In this document: one piece after another, positions 17,437 to 25,613 of the stretch
How the letters are laid out: each line of letters starts with the position of its first letter
How positions within the stretch are numbered: position 1 is the stretch's first letter
NCBI GenBank assembly: GCA_937981585.1
Contig: CALJOA010000001.1
Span: 1 to 47,798 of the forward strand
DNA from: an uncultured Pirellulaceae bacterium
GTDB lineage: Bacteria > Planctomycetota > Planctomycetia > Pirellulales > Pirellulaceae
Length of the DNA stretch: 47,798 bases
Direction: 5' to 3'
Made by a program: the position numbers and the translations under genes
The notes under the pieces: model-generated
The model's input: only the letters and a program-made list of their open reading frames with translations
Databases searched by the model: none
Told to the model about the DNA's origin: nothing

Positions 17437-18356
17437 TTCTCAATCTGATTTGTTTGTAATTCCAGAGCCCCAGCTTCCGACATCGCCACCTTGCTGTTGG
17501 CCTCTTCGGTCTTCGCCATCGCAACATCTGGTTCTGATTCTTCGGGCTCTTTGAACTTGGGCGAGTAAGCCGATTGTTGCTCGGCCAACCATGCTTCGAA
17601 CGTCGGTCGGTCGACCAGCTTCATATCGGCGACCATTTTGTAATGGCCCCAGCCACAAAGTTCAGTACATAGAATCTCGATTTTGTCATCAAGCCCTGTT
17701 TCCTGATTGGAATTGAACCACGAGAACTGAGTCATTCCCGGCACGATATCCTGCTTCAGCCGAAGCTCCGGCACAAAGAAGCTGTGGATCACATCCCGAG
17801 ATTCCAACTGCAACACAATGTCTTCGCCCGCAGGTAGTACCAGCAAGTTCTCGATGTAAATGTCGTCTTGAGTTTCAACGACCCCGTCGGCCCCCGCATA
17901 GTGGAACTCCCAACCGAAACGCTTGGCTTTGACCATCACCATCGGCGGGACCAACGTCGTCTCGCCGTTGACCTCAACAACCGGCCGCTCCATTTTGTTT
18001 TCCGTCCAAGACTTCATTTGAAAGAAAGCCAGGAATACCAAAATGATCGCCGGTATCAACGTCCAAATCACTTCCAACAGCGTATTGTGATGAAAGTAAG
18101 CCGCCTTTTTCCTGTCGTCACCGCGATGGTCAAATTTCCAAATCGCCCACCCGATTGCCAGTCCGGTGCCCAGCAAAATCACAGACGAGAGAAGGTGGAT
18201 TCCGTTGAACAACCGGTCAATCGAATCGCCCGCAACTGAGAACGACTGCGGAAGCCAAGCGTGCGTCAACGGCCAAATCCCAAACATTGCCATCAAAAAG
18301 GTGACGACACCCAGAATCGGTACACAGAAAAACAGGATGCTCCAGAATCGGTTCAT
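17433..18356 (-). CDS. coxB: Cytochrome c oxidase subunit II
   Basis: Subunit II receives electrons from cytochrome c through its binuclear CuA centre. The 307-residue protein has two N-terminal helices (about 8-30 and 53-73) plus the helix near 93-113. The periplasmic cupredoxin domain carries complete CuA ligands: H191 in DVIHSFFVPE, then C230, E232, C234, H238 and M241 in ILCTELCGWGHYKM. The aromatic electron-entry region is visible as KRFGWEFHYAGADGVV. The C-terminal 50 residues are a Glu/Ser-rich tail without a fused heme domain; the adjacent diheme lipoprotein may serve instead. Both ends overlap neighbours by ATGA. Confidence 0.96.
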   Translation of the reverse strand: MNRFWSILFFCVPILGVVTFLMAMFGIWPLTHAWLPQSFSVAGDSIDRLFNGIHLLSSVILLGTGLAIGWAIWKFDHRGDDRKKAAYFHHNTLLEVIWTLIPAIILVFLAFFQMKSWTENKMERPVVEVNGETTLVPPMVMVKAKRFGWEFHYAGADGVVETQDDIYIENLLVLPAGEDIVLQLESRDVIHSFFVPELRLKQDIVPGMTQFSWFNSNQETGLDDKIEILCTELCGWGHYKMVADMKLVDRPTFEAWLAEQQSAYSPKFKEPEESEPDVAMAKTEEANSKVAMSEAGALELQTNQIEK

Positions 18357-19639
18357 CGATTTGAGATCGCCTCGTCGTTAACGGGAAGCTCAACTCGATC
18401 ACTCAAATTCTCAAACGGAAGCGACTTGACGTAAGCAACGATCTTCCAAATCTCATCCGACGTTAAAGCCGAAGAAGCCGGCATAGGCGTGCCTTCGATT
18501 CCATTGGCAACTCGCAAATAGATATCGTCAGGATGATCACCTCCGCGATAAACGGGAAGGTGAAGATTCCTTGGCATGATCGGACGAGGGGGCAGGGCAC
18601 CGACTGCAATAAAGTCTGCATAGGTTTCGGGATCGAACGGATCCACGTTGGCCGTCTTGATCCAGTCGTTGGTCCAGTCGTCAAAGTTACCAAGCTGTCC
18701 GTCGCCGGCTCCCGTTTGACCGTGACACTGCATGCAGTTGCCTTTGGAGAAAAACAACTCCCGCCCCTGAAGCACAAAATCTTCATGGCTCGCATGGGCA
18801 AGGTCAAACATTTCCGGCGCCGGCGGGACTTTGCTGACTTTTCGGTCCGGCTTGAGCCATCGCGGAATAATTCCCTCCTGCAACCCTTCTCCGATGAAGG
18901 TGTACATCTGGTCTTCGAATTCTTCGACATCATCGTCCGACGGTTTCTCACCGTCTTTGGTTTCAGATTTCAACGACAGGTCGATGATCGAGCCTCCGTC
19001 AAGGTTTGCGATTTCCGAAATCAGATATCGCTCATACTGACCACGGATCGTCAGGTACTTAACGTACTCAACCAACGCCTGTAGCTCTTCTTTTGGAAGC
19101 GTGCGAAACGACGGCATCGCGGTGCCAGGAATTCCATTTTCCAGAATCGTCATCAAGTCATGGTCGGTCGGTGGCTGACGCAGTGGCGTTGATTTGAATT
19201 TATACTTCGAGAGCCGAAAATCTCGCGGATAGGGATTGAGCACCTCGGCCGTCGGGCCGGCGCCGTCTCCAGTCACGCCATGGCAATGGGCACAGTGCTC
19301 GCGGTAAAGGCCCTGATGCTCGCCTTCGATGCCGCTTTTGACCGCTCCGGCAGCAAGCTTGAGGTTATCAAGACCGATGACGTCGTGAGCCGGATCGTCT
19401 TCGCCAAGCAGGTAAGGAAACTTGGGCTCGTCCGGTGTCCCAAACAGCGTCGTCAAGATCGACCCGATCTCCTGCTTGTATCCTTCATCAAATTTGTCGT
19501 CACCGGAAAGGTGAAGCCGCTCCTGTTTAAGCCATTCAACCGAGTTGAAACGGAAGTTGGGCGGCGGCGATTTCTCGCATCCGGCAACTACAATAAGGCC
19601 GGCAAGCAAAAGCGCGAAATGGAGGGGCTTGGAAAACAA
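18353..19639 (-). CDS. Diheme cytochrome c lipoprotein, electron donor to the oxidase
   Basis: A lipoprotein signal peptide with lipobox LIVVAGC (Cys21) is followed by two cytochrome c domains. Heme sites are CAHCH at 116-120 and CMQCH at 302-306. The axial methionines are likely in GIPGTAMPSF (about 175) and GIEGTPMPAS near the C-terminus. About 100 residues without a known domain separate the two hemes. The start is TTG at 19639: a TAG lies 10 codons upstream and no better start codon is available. It is the first gene of the oxidase operon and overlaps coxB by ATGA. It probably passes electrons to the CuA site of subunit II, in place of a fused cytochrome domain. Confidence 0.92.
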   Translation of the reverse strand: MFSKPLHFALLLAGLIVVAGCEKSPPPNFRFNSVEWLKQERLHLSGDDKFDEGYKQEIGSILTTLFGTPDEPKFPYLLGEDDPAHDVIGLDNLKLAAGAVKSGIEGEHQGLYREHCAHCHGVTGDGAGPTAEVLNPYPRDFRLSKYKFKSTPLRQPPTDHDLMTILENGIPGTAMPSFRTLPKEELQALVEYVKYLTIRGQYERYLISEIANLDGGSIIDLSLKSETKDGEKPSDDDVEEFEDQMYTFIGEGLQEGIIPRWLKPDRKVSKVPPAPEMFDLAHASHEDFVLQGRELFFSKGNCMQCHGQTGAGDGQLGNFDDWTNDWIKTANVDPFDPETYADFIAVGALPPRPIMPRNLHLPVYRGGDHPDDIYLRVANGIEGTPMPASSALTSDEIWKIVAYVKSLPFENLSDRVELPVNDEAISNR

Positions 19640-19729
19640 AGAATTGCCAACGAAACGTTGGTCCTATGGCCGTCGATGGTTTGAGCTGATCCCGAAAAAG
19701 TCAGCTAATATTCTCGTTAAAAACGACAT

Positions 19730-19746
19730 TTTGTCGAGCGGACAAA
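19730..19746. promoter_or_regulatory. Small palindrome upstream of the oxidase operon
   Basis: TTTGTC and GACAAA (19730-19735 and 19741-19746) form a perfect 6-bp inverted repeat with a 5-base spacer. It lies about 90 bases upstream of the first oxidase-operon gene. It could be an operator, but a site this short is expected by chance often enough that the call is weak. Confidence 0.25.
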
Positions 19747-19903
19747 TTGCCGCAGGGACGAAAAGATCCGACGTTATAACCGTTTTATGTTCGCGTCATT
19801 AACGCTGGGGCGAATACTTCAAAGCATATACGCGTCGGGGGGTAGATGCGGAGCTTGGATCGCCAATTCCGTGGCACAAGTTGAGAGAGATTGTGATGCT
19901 ATG

Positions 19904-19930
19904 AACCGTTTTGGCACTAGCCACGGTTGA
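19904..19930. repeat. Partial copy of the GCCGTTTTGGC-CTAGCCACGG repeat
   Basis: The string AACCGTTTTGGCACTAGCCA followed by CGGTTGA matches the core arm of the inverted-repeat elements at 25391-25506 and 26926-27037. Only one arm is present here, so it is a degraded or partial copy. Confidence 0.55.
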
Positions 19931-19979
19931 ACACGTCTCGCGCCGCAAACGAGTGAGAATCGGTCAATTCCAATTGTCA

Positions 19980-20126
19980 CTAATCCCAATCCAGGTTTTT
20001 GATTTCCTTGTCGAGCGTTTCGACATCGGACTGGTCGTAACTAAGCTCCGGAGCAACGGTTCGCTGATAGCAACCTGCGCACAGAATCAATTGAAGACAA
20101 AACAAAATGGCGAGATAACTTTTCAT
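19980..20126 (-). CDS. Small lipoprotein, 48 residues
   Basis: The minus strand holds an ORF starting MKSYLAILFCLQLILCAGCY and ending KEIKNLDWD then TAG. It has a charged start, a hydrophobic helix and a lipobox LCAGC with the lipidated Cys at residue 19. The mature part is only 30 residues and acidic (five Asp and three Glu among the last 22 residues). The layout is that of a typical small outer-membrane or periplasmic lipoprotein; planctomycetes have many. It sits between the cupredoxin-like gene and the oxidase operon in the same direction. A lipobox in a 48-residue frame is unlikely by chance, but no family is recognised. Confidence 0.65.
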   Translation of the reverse strand: MKSYLAILFCLQLILCAGCYQRTVAPELSYDQSDVETLDKEIKNLDWD

Positions 20127-20396
20127 AGACAGAAAATCCGTGTCAGTTGGAAGTTGATTGGTAGATTCTAATCAGAATGTTGATTTTTCAAAGTAGCACG
20201 CCTATCGGAGGGCGTGAAAACTCGCTGAAGAGAGACTAACCTACGCAATGCTTCTTACCGGAGCATAAGCAATGACAACCCAAGCGAAGGCGAGGTTAAG
20301 TCCACTTCGCCCTCGCTGACGCGTCAGTTCTCCATTAGTCACTTCCCCGGTGATGTGCCCGGTGATGTGCCCGAAATGCAACTAATCAACATCCAA

Positions 20397-20449
20397 CAGG
20401 GCCGATTCCTACCGTCCGCATTTCCGTCGGCCGACAAGAACCGGCCCTG
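20397..20449. other. Long hairpin downstream of the cupredoxin-like gene
   Basis: On the minus strand, arms of 14 bases (20449-20436 and 20410-20397) can pair with only two G-U pairs (CAGGGCCGGTTCTT with AGGAATCGGCCCTG). The loop holds a perfect palindrome, GTCGGCCGAC (20426-20435). It starts 37 bases after the stop at 20486. There is no T-run, so it may be an RNA-stabilising hairpin, a factor-dependent terminator or a small structured RNA. The rest of the 20127-20485 gap holds a short direct repeat, GTGATGTGCCCG, twice near 20350-20373. Confidence 0.5.
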
Positions 20450-20485
20450 CATTGTGCCAATTCTGAATCTGGATTTTCAGTTCGA

Positions 20486-21319
20486 TTAGTCCTCGAACGC
20501 TGCGGCCGGCAACGTCAGCGTGCCCAGATCCAGCGTTTTCCCGTTTTCAATTTTGACTTCGATCACAGCCTTGCGGCCTTCTGGCTCGTAGCCCTCGATT
20601 TCAAGTGTGTCCAAGTAACCGGCCTTTTTGTGCCAGAAGTGAAACTGCCAAGTACCAGCCGGAATGTTCTCGATCCGAAACGCACCTGTTTCATCTGAGA
20701 TCGCAACGTAAGGGTTGTCGCGAATCAGAATCAACGAATCCATCCACTTGTGAATGTCACAACGAACTTCTCCGGGAACTTTATCAGAAGCGTCGTCCAC
20801 CTGAAGCTCGACTTCTTTGTTAGGCGGAATATTTGGATTGTGTTCCTGCTTGAACGTCGTGATGTGACAGTTATGCCCAACGTTGTCGCTATTCTTCAAA
20901 ATCATAGTTTGGCCTGCGCGGACAAAAACTGCTTTGGGAACAAACCGGCAATTGACATTATCCAGCGTCAACTTGACTTTCTTTTTCTCATCGTAGGAAG
21001 GATGGAACTTTTCAGGAACCTCGGCACCGCGACCTTCATACATGATCACGTAAACATCTCGAAGCTGCTTTTTATCGTTGACGACGATGCCGTCATCCAG
21101 CGGAATTTTGCCATCGACAAGACAAGCCGCTCTGTCTTTTTCTGCTGCACCCTCAAGATTCTCCGGAGCATTCTTGGGGGCGTCTCCGCTGATCACGATC
21201 TGACCGGTCAGATGCCCCCAAGCTCCCTCGTCCTGCGCAAAAGCAGTCGAGTCATTGGTTGACGCCATAAAGGCAATCGCGATCCCAAAAATGAATGTGC
21301 CTAAAGTGATCCGCTTCAT
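20486..21319 (-). CDS. Secreted cupredoxin-like protein
   Basis: The 277-residue product has an N-terminal signal peptide (MKRITLGTFIFGIAIAFM to about residue 29). A cupredoxin-like part has possible copper ligands His in NVGHNCHITTF, Cys and His in EVRCDIHKWMD (CxxH), and the following Met. A carboxypeptidase-regulatory-like beta domain (about 200-270, AISDETGAFRIENIPAGTWQ) follows, ending in TLTLPAAAFED. The layout is known from planctomycete and methylotroph 'methylamine utilization-like' proteins. It probably binds copper in the periplasm and may carry electrons, possibly linked to the nearby oxidase cluster. It is not coupled to a neighbour. Confidence 0.78.
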   Translation of the reverse strand: MKRITLGTFIFGIAIAFMASTNDSTAFAQDEGAWGHLTGQIVISGDAPKNAPENLEGAAEKDRAACLVDGKIPLDDGIVVNDKKQLRDVYVIMYEGRGAEVPEKFHPSYDEKKKVKLTLDNVNCRFVPKAVFVRAGQTMILKNSDNVGHNCHITTFKQEHNPNIPPNKEVELQVDDASDKVPGEVRCDIHKWMDSLILIRDNPYVAISDETGAFRIENIPAGTWQFHFWHKKAGYLDTLEIEGYEPEGRKAVIEVKIENGKTLDLGTLTLPAAAFED

Positions 21320-21622
21320 ATCTATCCCGCTACATTAAAAGTGTTGTTGTGCTTGCCAATTCAATTCAAATTGTCCAAGCTCGTCTGTAAATCTGATGTT
21401 CGGAACCAAACGATTATTGTAATAACAATTTCATATTGTACCGCAGAATTGGCTTAATCGGGTTGTCCTACGAAACCTAGGGTCAAACTGTTTACGCCTA
21501 ATCGAAAGTTTGCCCCTGTTACCGAGAATTCAAACCCGTAAAATCCTCGACTGTTGTCCCGCAAATTCGCCAATTCTTTGCCATTCAATTAAACAAAAAA
21601 TTCTCAAACAAAAAACTCAGGC
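21320..21622. other. Divergent promoter region
   Basis: About 300 AT-richer bases separate the start of the cupredoxin-like gene (-) from purD (+). I see no ORF, terminator or repeat here. It presumably contains both promoters but I cannot point to convincing boxes. Confidence 0.4.
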
Positions 21623-22924
21623 ATGAAAGTTTTAGTAGTTGGAAGCGGTGGACGTGAGCACGCGATCGCCTGGAAAATCGGTCAAAGTTCGCGAGCGACC
21701 GAGGTCTTCGTGGCTCCCGGCAATGCCGGCACAGCAACCGATGCACAGAACGTTGATATCGCGATGAACGATATTTCGGCGCTGGTCAAGTTCGCCAAAG
21801 AGAACGACATCGGACTAACGGTCGTCGGTCCCGAGATCCCGCTTTGCGACGGCATCGTGGATGCGTTCGAGTCCGAGAACCTCAAAGTATTCGGGCCCAG
21901 CAAAAGCGCGGCTCAGTTGGAAGGCAGCAAAGTCTTTTGCAAAAACGTTTTGCGAAGTGCCGACGTTCCAACTGCAGACTTTCAGGAATTCAAAGACGCC
22001 TCGACCGCCGAACGATACGTCAACGAACGCTATGCCGAAACGCCAAACGATTGCCCATTGGTCGTCAAAGCCGACGGGCTCGCCGCAGGCAAAGGCGCGA
22101 TCGTCTGCTCGACGCGCGACGAAGTCCTTGAGGCCATCGACATCATCGCGCGCCAGAAACAATTCGGAAGCGCCGGTGACAAGATGATCATCGAAGATCG
22201 CCTTCAAGGCGTCGAGGCCAGCATCCTGGCAATCACCGACGGCCGCACGATTTTGACTTTCCCGCCCGCCGAAGATCACAAGCGCGCCCACGATGGTGAC
22301 GCCGGACCCAACACCGGTGGAATGGGAGCCTATTGCCCAACGCCCTCGATCGACGAAAAAACATTGCGATGGGTTGAGTCGAGCGTCTTGGTTCCGACGG
22401 TTCACGTGATGAAGCGACAGCGCAATCCGTTTCGAGGAATCTTGTACGCTGGCATGATGATGACGCCTCAAGGGCCAAAAGTGCTGGAGTACAACGTGCG
22501 ATTTGGTGACCCTGAGTGTCAGCCGCTTTTGATGCGAATGAAAACTGACTTTTTGGATTTGCTCGAAGCCACCGTTGATCGACGGCTCGGCGAAATCGGC
22601 CCGCTGGAATGGGACGAGCGGCCAAGCGTCTGTGTCGTAATGGCGTCCGAGGGATACCCCGGCGAGTACGAAAAAGGAAAACCGATTCGCGGGCTTGAAG
22701 AAGCGGCCAAGATCGAAGACGTCAAAGTCTTTCACGCTGGAACAAAACTCGACGGCGAGGGGAACCCCGTAACCAACGGCGGACGGGTCCTGGGGGTCAC
22801 TGCCATGGGCGACACCGTTTCGGCGGCGAAACTTCAGGCGTACAAAGCCATCAAATGCATCCGCTGGGACGGGGCTTGGTGTCGCAAAGACATTTCGGAC
22901 AAAGCGATCACGATGAACATTTGA
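21623..22924 (+). CDS. purD: Phosphoribosylamine-glycine ligase (GARS)
   Basis: PurD joins glycine to phosphoribosylamine using ATP in purine synthesis. The 433-residue product shows the family N-terminus (KVLVVGSGGREHAIAWKIGQ), the APGNAGT segment, GPSKSAAQLEGSKVFCKNVL, and the ATP-grasp region (PLVVKADGLAAGKGAIVCST). The signatures HDGDAGPNTGGMGAYCPTPS, GILYAGMMMTPQGPKVLEYN and RFGDPECQPLLMRMKTDFLD follow. The length is normal for the enzyme alone, without purM or purN fusion. It has no purine-gene neighbours, as is common when pur genes are scattered. Confidence 0.98.
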   Translation: MKVLVVGSGGREHAIAWKIGQSSRATEVFVAPGNAGTATDAQNVDIAMNDISALVKFAKENDIGLTVVGPEIPLCDGIVDAFESENLKVFGPSKSAAQLEGSKVFCKNVLRSADVPTADFQEFKDASTAERYVNERYAETPNDCPLVVKADGLAAGKGAIVCSTRDEVLEAIDIIARQKQFGSAGDKMIIEDRLQGVEASILAITDGRTILTFPPAEDHKRAHDGDAGPNTGGMGAYCPTPSIDEKTLRWVESSVLVPTVHVMKRQRNPFRGILYAGMMMTPQGPKVLEYNVRFGDPECQPLLMRMKTDFLDLLEATVDRRLGEIGPLEWDERPSVCVVMASEGYPGEYEKGKPIRGLEEAAKIEDVKVFHAGTKLDGEGNPVTNGGRVLGVTAMGDTVSAAKLQAYKAIKCIRWDGAWCRKDISDKAITMNI

Positions 22925-23321
22925 GATTCACCTCCGCTGATCGCAAAAGAGGTTCACTTTTTTCGCCGTCACAAGCAAGGCCTGTATCATTCATCTCACT
23001 GCTTCCGGCTATTATCCGTGGCTAGCGCCAAAACGGCTCAAGCTGCTTGCTTCGGCATCGTCGCGTAGCGACCGACCATTCATTAGCTTTATACGTGGCT
23101 TAACGCCTGCGCGGGAATGGCGGCTGGGGATCGAGGGACTAGTAATGCTTCGCGTGGCCATGTCCAACCCGCAAATCAAGCTGCGCTAGAGCGTTAGCTC
23201 TTTCTCTCACCTTTTCTCTTGCCTTTTTTGAATTCGATTCAAATATTCTTCCTGCACCAGCGAAGACACCCCATTGGCACTGCCTGCGCTTCCAAAACAG
23301 ATTATCCGCGGAGTAAGAATT
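22925..23321. other. Intergenic stretch with a repeat arm
   Basis: About 400 bases without a convincing gene. It contains ATCCGTGGCTAGCGCCAAAA followed by CGGCTC at 23014-23039, a single arm of the inverted-repeat element family seen at 25391 and 26926. A small AGAGC-GTTA-GCTCT hairpin with a pyrimidine-rich flank lies near 23188-23201 and could end purD transcription. Confidence 0.45.
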
Positions 23322-24677
23322 GTGAAAAAAGTCTCATTTATGGTCGCTTTGCTCGCGGTCATCCAAATCCTGCTCGGCTCGCGGATCGCCCAAGCCCAAA
23401 ACCTCAGAATTGATGATCGTCACGATGACCGGGCCACAGTCGAAGAAGCCCTCGATCGCGCCGGCGAAGACATCGGTGAGGAACTCGAAGAACTCTTCGC
23501 ACAGCTCGAAGAAACCGCGGAAAAACTTGGCGGCGAGCTAGAGCGCTGGGCCGAAGAGAACTCCGAAGAGCTCGAAGCCTGGTCAGAAAAGTACGGCCAC
23601 AAATGGGAACAGTTCGGCGAGCGATTCGAGCGCGCGATGGAATCCATTGCTGAGGATCAAGAAGGCGTCTGGTCGCAGTGGGCCGAACGTTACGAACGAG
23701 AGCTCGAAGACTGGAGCAACGATCTCCCGCGCGATGGACTCAAGGCTCAAGACATCGGCCGGTTCATTGACGATAACCTCGAAGCGCTCAGCCAAATGCC
23801 GCTGGGACAATTGGTTGATCAGGCGCTTGACGAAGGCTTCGGCGAACTGCGCACCGCGCCGTGGGAAAGCCTTGAAGAACTTGGCTCGCTTGCCAAAGAC
23901 GCTTTGCAGGAACCGATCGAAGAATTAGCCGACTTGAGCATTGAAGGCGCCAAGGCCCGCCGAGCACTACAACGCAGCGCCCGGGAAATGGAACGTTCAC
24001 TGGAACGCCTGACAGACGATCTGGGACGAAACATCTCCGATGTAGATCCGCGTATCAGGCGTTTTAAGGAACTGTTGCAACGGGACGACGTAACCGAACA
24101 ACAACGTCAATCGATTGAAGACATGATCGATGCAATTCGTAGCTCTGACCAACGGCCCGATGCTCGCCCACGTCTTCGTGAGACAGAGCGGCGAGACATC
24201 GATGTTCCCAGAAGAGACCAGATTCTCGAACGGATTGACCGAGAAAAGAAACGTCATGCTCAGGCGCTTGACGATTTCAACATGGACCTCCAACGCTCCA
24301 GTGAAGACTCGCGACAAGAACAACGTCGCAAATTGGATATCGAATGGCAAAAAAAGGACTCGCGGGCTCCCAAGCGAACCGATGGCCGAAACCTTGACGT
24401 TCAGCCAAATTCTCTAAGAACTGATCAACTCCGGTTGTTCCGCGACGGAGACGGACGCCAACCGAGAACTCAGAAACAAAACTCGCGACGCCCGTCGAAT
24501 CGAAAGTCAGGTCGCGATGGCGAACGACCGGATGTCGATTGGATTCAAGACGATGAAGTTGAACCCGGCTCCGTTGGTGAGGGTGGAGAGAAGCAAAAGC
24601 AATCTCTCGAGTCGTTGCTCAAGCAGATTGAAGAGCTTCGCAAAGAAGTCGAAGAGCTCAAACGCAATCGGTGGTAA
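23322..24677 (+). CDS. Secreted protein with 11-residue amphipathic helix repeats
   Basis: From the GTG start at 23322 the protein has 451 residues and a signal peptide (VKKVSFMVALLAVIQILLGS, then RIAQAQ). A highly charged part with repeats of 11 residues follows (about 71-133): GELERWAEENS, EELEAWSEKYG, HKWEQFGERFE, RAMESIAEDQE, GVWSQWAERYE and RELEDWSNDLP. Glu dominates and Trp/Phe recur on one side, the pattern of apolipoprotein-like amphipathic helices. The C-terminal half is Arg/Asp/Gln-rich and ends in a coiled-coil stretch (ESLLKQIEELRKEVEELKRN). GGAG lies 9 bases before the GTG. An in-frame upstream ATG at 23274 would spoil the signal peptide. Family not recognised; envelope or membrane association is likely. 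Confidence 0.82.
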   Translation: MKKVSFMVALLAVIQILLGSRIAQAQNLRIDDRHDDRATVEEALDRAGEDIGEELEELFAQLEETAEKLGGELERWAEENSEELEAWSEKYGHKWEQFGERFERAMESIAEDQEGVWSQWAERYERELEDWSNDLPRDGLKAQDIGRFIDDNLEALSQMPLGQLVDQALDEGFGELRTAPWESLEELGSLAKDALQEPIEELADLSIEGAKARRALQRSAREMERSLERLTDDLGRNISDVDPRIRRFKELLQRDDVTEQQRQSIEDMIDAIRSSDQRPDARPRLRETERRDIDVPRRDQILERIDREKKRHAQALDDFNMDLQRSSEDSRQEQRRKLDIEWQKKDSRAPKRTDGRNLDVQPNSLRTDQLRLFRDGDGRQPRTQKQNSRRPSNRKSGRDGERPDVDWIQDDEVEPGSVGEGGEKQKQSLESLLKQIEELRKEVEELKRNRW

Positions 24678-24715
24678 TCGTTAGGTCGTACAGTTGTGCG
24701 TTACAGCTCAGAAGA

Positions 24716-24812
24716 GAACACTAACCCTCACTGATTAACACTAATTTCCAATACGGAAAAGCAGCGAATTATCCAGTCGTCGATTAGTGAAGATTAGTGC
24801 AAATTAGTGTTC
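24716..24812. repeat. 97-bp inverted-repeat element, copy 1
   Basis: The left end (GAACACTAACCCTCACTGAT then TAACACTAAT) and the reverse complement of the right end (GAACACTAATTTGCACTAAT then CTTCACTAAT) are imperfect 30-base terminal inverted repeats. A copy of identical length, with a different middle, occurs at 28161-28257. It lies in the gap between convergent genes. It is MITE-like, with no coding capacity. Confidence 0.75.
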
Positions 24813-24826
24813 CTCTTTCTGAATTG

Positions 24827-25375
24827 CTACCAGGAACCTTCGTCGATTCCAAATTCCTTAGCCCAGTCAACGTTGTCGAGCTGAGCCGGAATGTCTTTTT
24901 CGCTATCCGATTGAGCAAGGTTCGTCGAACGAGAAACATCGCCTGAGTTGGATTCGAAAACTTCTTCCAACTGGTCATACCAGACGTCACTGTCGATCGG
25001 AGTGGACTTCCGCCGCAGCGCGGCTTTGTGAAGCCGATGGTCACTCGAAACGACAACCAGTTGCTTCGGGTTGGAATGGGTTCGGATTATTTCTTCGATC
25101 ATCGAATCGGCGTCTTCAAAATCGACTGCGTAGATAATCGTCAGCCCGTCTTGCTCTGACACTTTGTGATCTTCCTTGATCGGCAACCTGCTGGCGTCAA
25201 ACACGATCGCAGTATGCAAACGCTGCTGACCAAGCCACTTGCTGATTGTTTGAACTGCGCGCTGACGTGCTTTTTCAAGTGCTAAAGAATCGCGGCGCTT
25301 TCCCTCCAGGCCACATTGAAAAATGAGGTTATAGCCGTCAATCACGGTTCGGTAGTTGTCGCGAATCTTCGTCAT
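24827..25375 (-). CDS. NYN/YacP-like RNA-binding or ribonuclease protein
   Basis: A 182-residue protein of the NYN (YacP-like, PIN-fold) family. Family features are the N-terminal strand with acidic residue (VIDGYNLIFQCGLEGK), the HTAIVFDASRLPIKE strand, GLTIIYAVDFEDADSMIEEI with acidic residues, and KQLVVVSSDHRLHKAALRR. The conserved Asp residues at the first strand, in EDADS and in SSDHR form a likely metal site. The first 145 residues hold the domain and the C-terminal tail is Ser/Asp-rich. B. subtilis YacP (Rae1) is a ribosome-associated mRNA-cleaving nuclease; a similar role here is inference. Confidence 0.88.
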   Translation of the reverse strand: MTKIRDNYRTVIDGYNLIFQCGLEGKRRDSLALEKARQRAVQTISKWLGQQRLHTAIVFDASRLPIKEDHKVSEQDGLTIIYAVDFEDADSMIEEIIRTHSNPKQLVVVSSDHRLHKAALRRKSTPIDSDVWYDQLEEVFESNSGDVSRSTNLAQSDSEKDIPAQLDNVDWAKEFGIDEGSW

Positions 25376-25390
25376 CGTGTGATACTCTCC

Positions 25391-25506
25391 GAGGCTGTGA
25401 TTTTATTAGCCGTTTGGGCGATAGCCCCGGTTGAACTGCCATTAACCGTGGCTATCCCCAAAACGGCTGATGTTGTGAAGGAGTGTTTTGAAAAAATCAC
25501 AACCTC
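25391..25506. repeat. Nested inverted-repeat element (about 116 bp), full copy
   Basis: The outer arms GAGGCTGTGATTTTATT (25391-25407) and AAAAAATCACAACCTC (25491-25506) pair at most positions. Inside, AGCCGTTTGGGCGATAGCCC (from 25408, running to CGGTT at 25432) pairs with TAACCGTGGCTATCCCCAAA (from 25443, running to ACGGCT at 25468). It is a palindrome within a palindrome with no coding capacity. It lies 16 bases upstream of the NYN gene. Related copies occur at 26926-27037 and 30049-30114. Confidence 0.8.
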
Positions 25507-25555
25507 TCCGTGTTCCAACCTATCAGACCACATATCGGCAGGTAATCGAGCGCAT

Positions 25556-25584
25556 AAAAAAACCCATACCGGAATCGGCACGGG
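25556..25584 (-). terminator. Rho-independent terminator of the minus-strand DUF1559 gene
   Basis: Reading the minus strand, CCCGTGCCG-ATTC-CGGTATGGG forms a 9-bp stem with two G-U pairs, followed by seven T residues (25562-25556). It lies 30 bases after the stop of the gene at 25614-26714. Confidence 0.9.
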
Positions 25585-25613
25585 CTTGGTTTTCCAGAGG
25601 ATCAACTTGCGAT

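Noticed and set aside
21815-22735. 306-codon minus-strand frame opposite purD
   Set aside because: It lies wholly within a certain gene and shows no family features; it is an antisense shadow.
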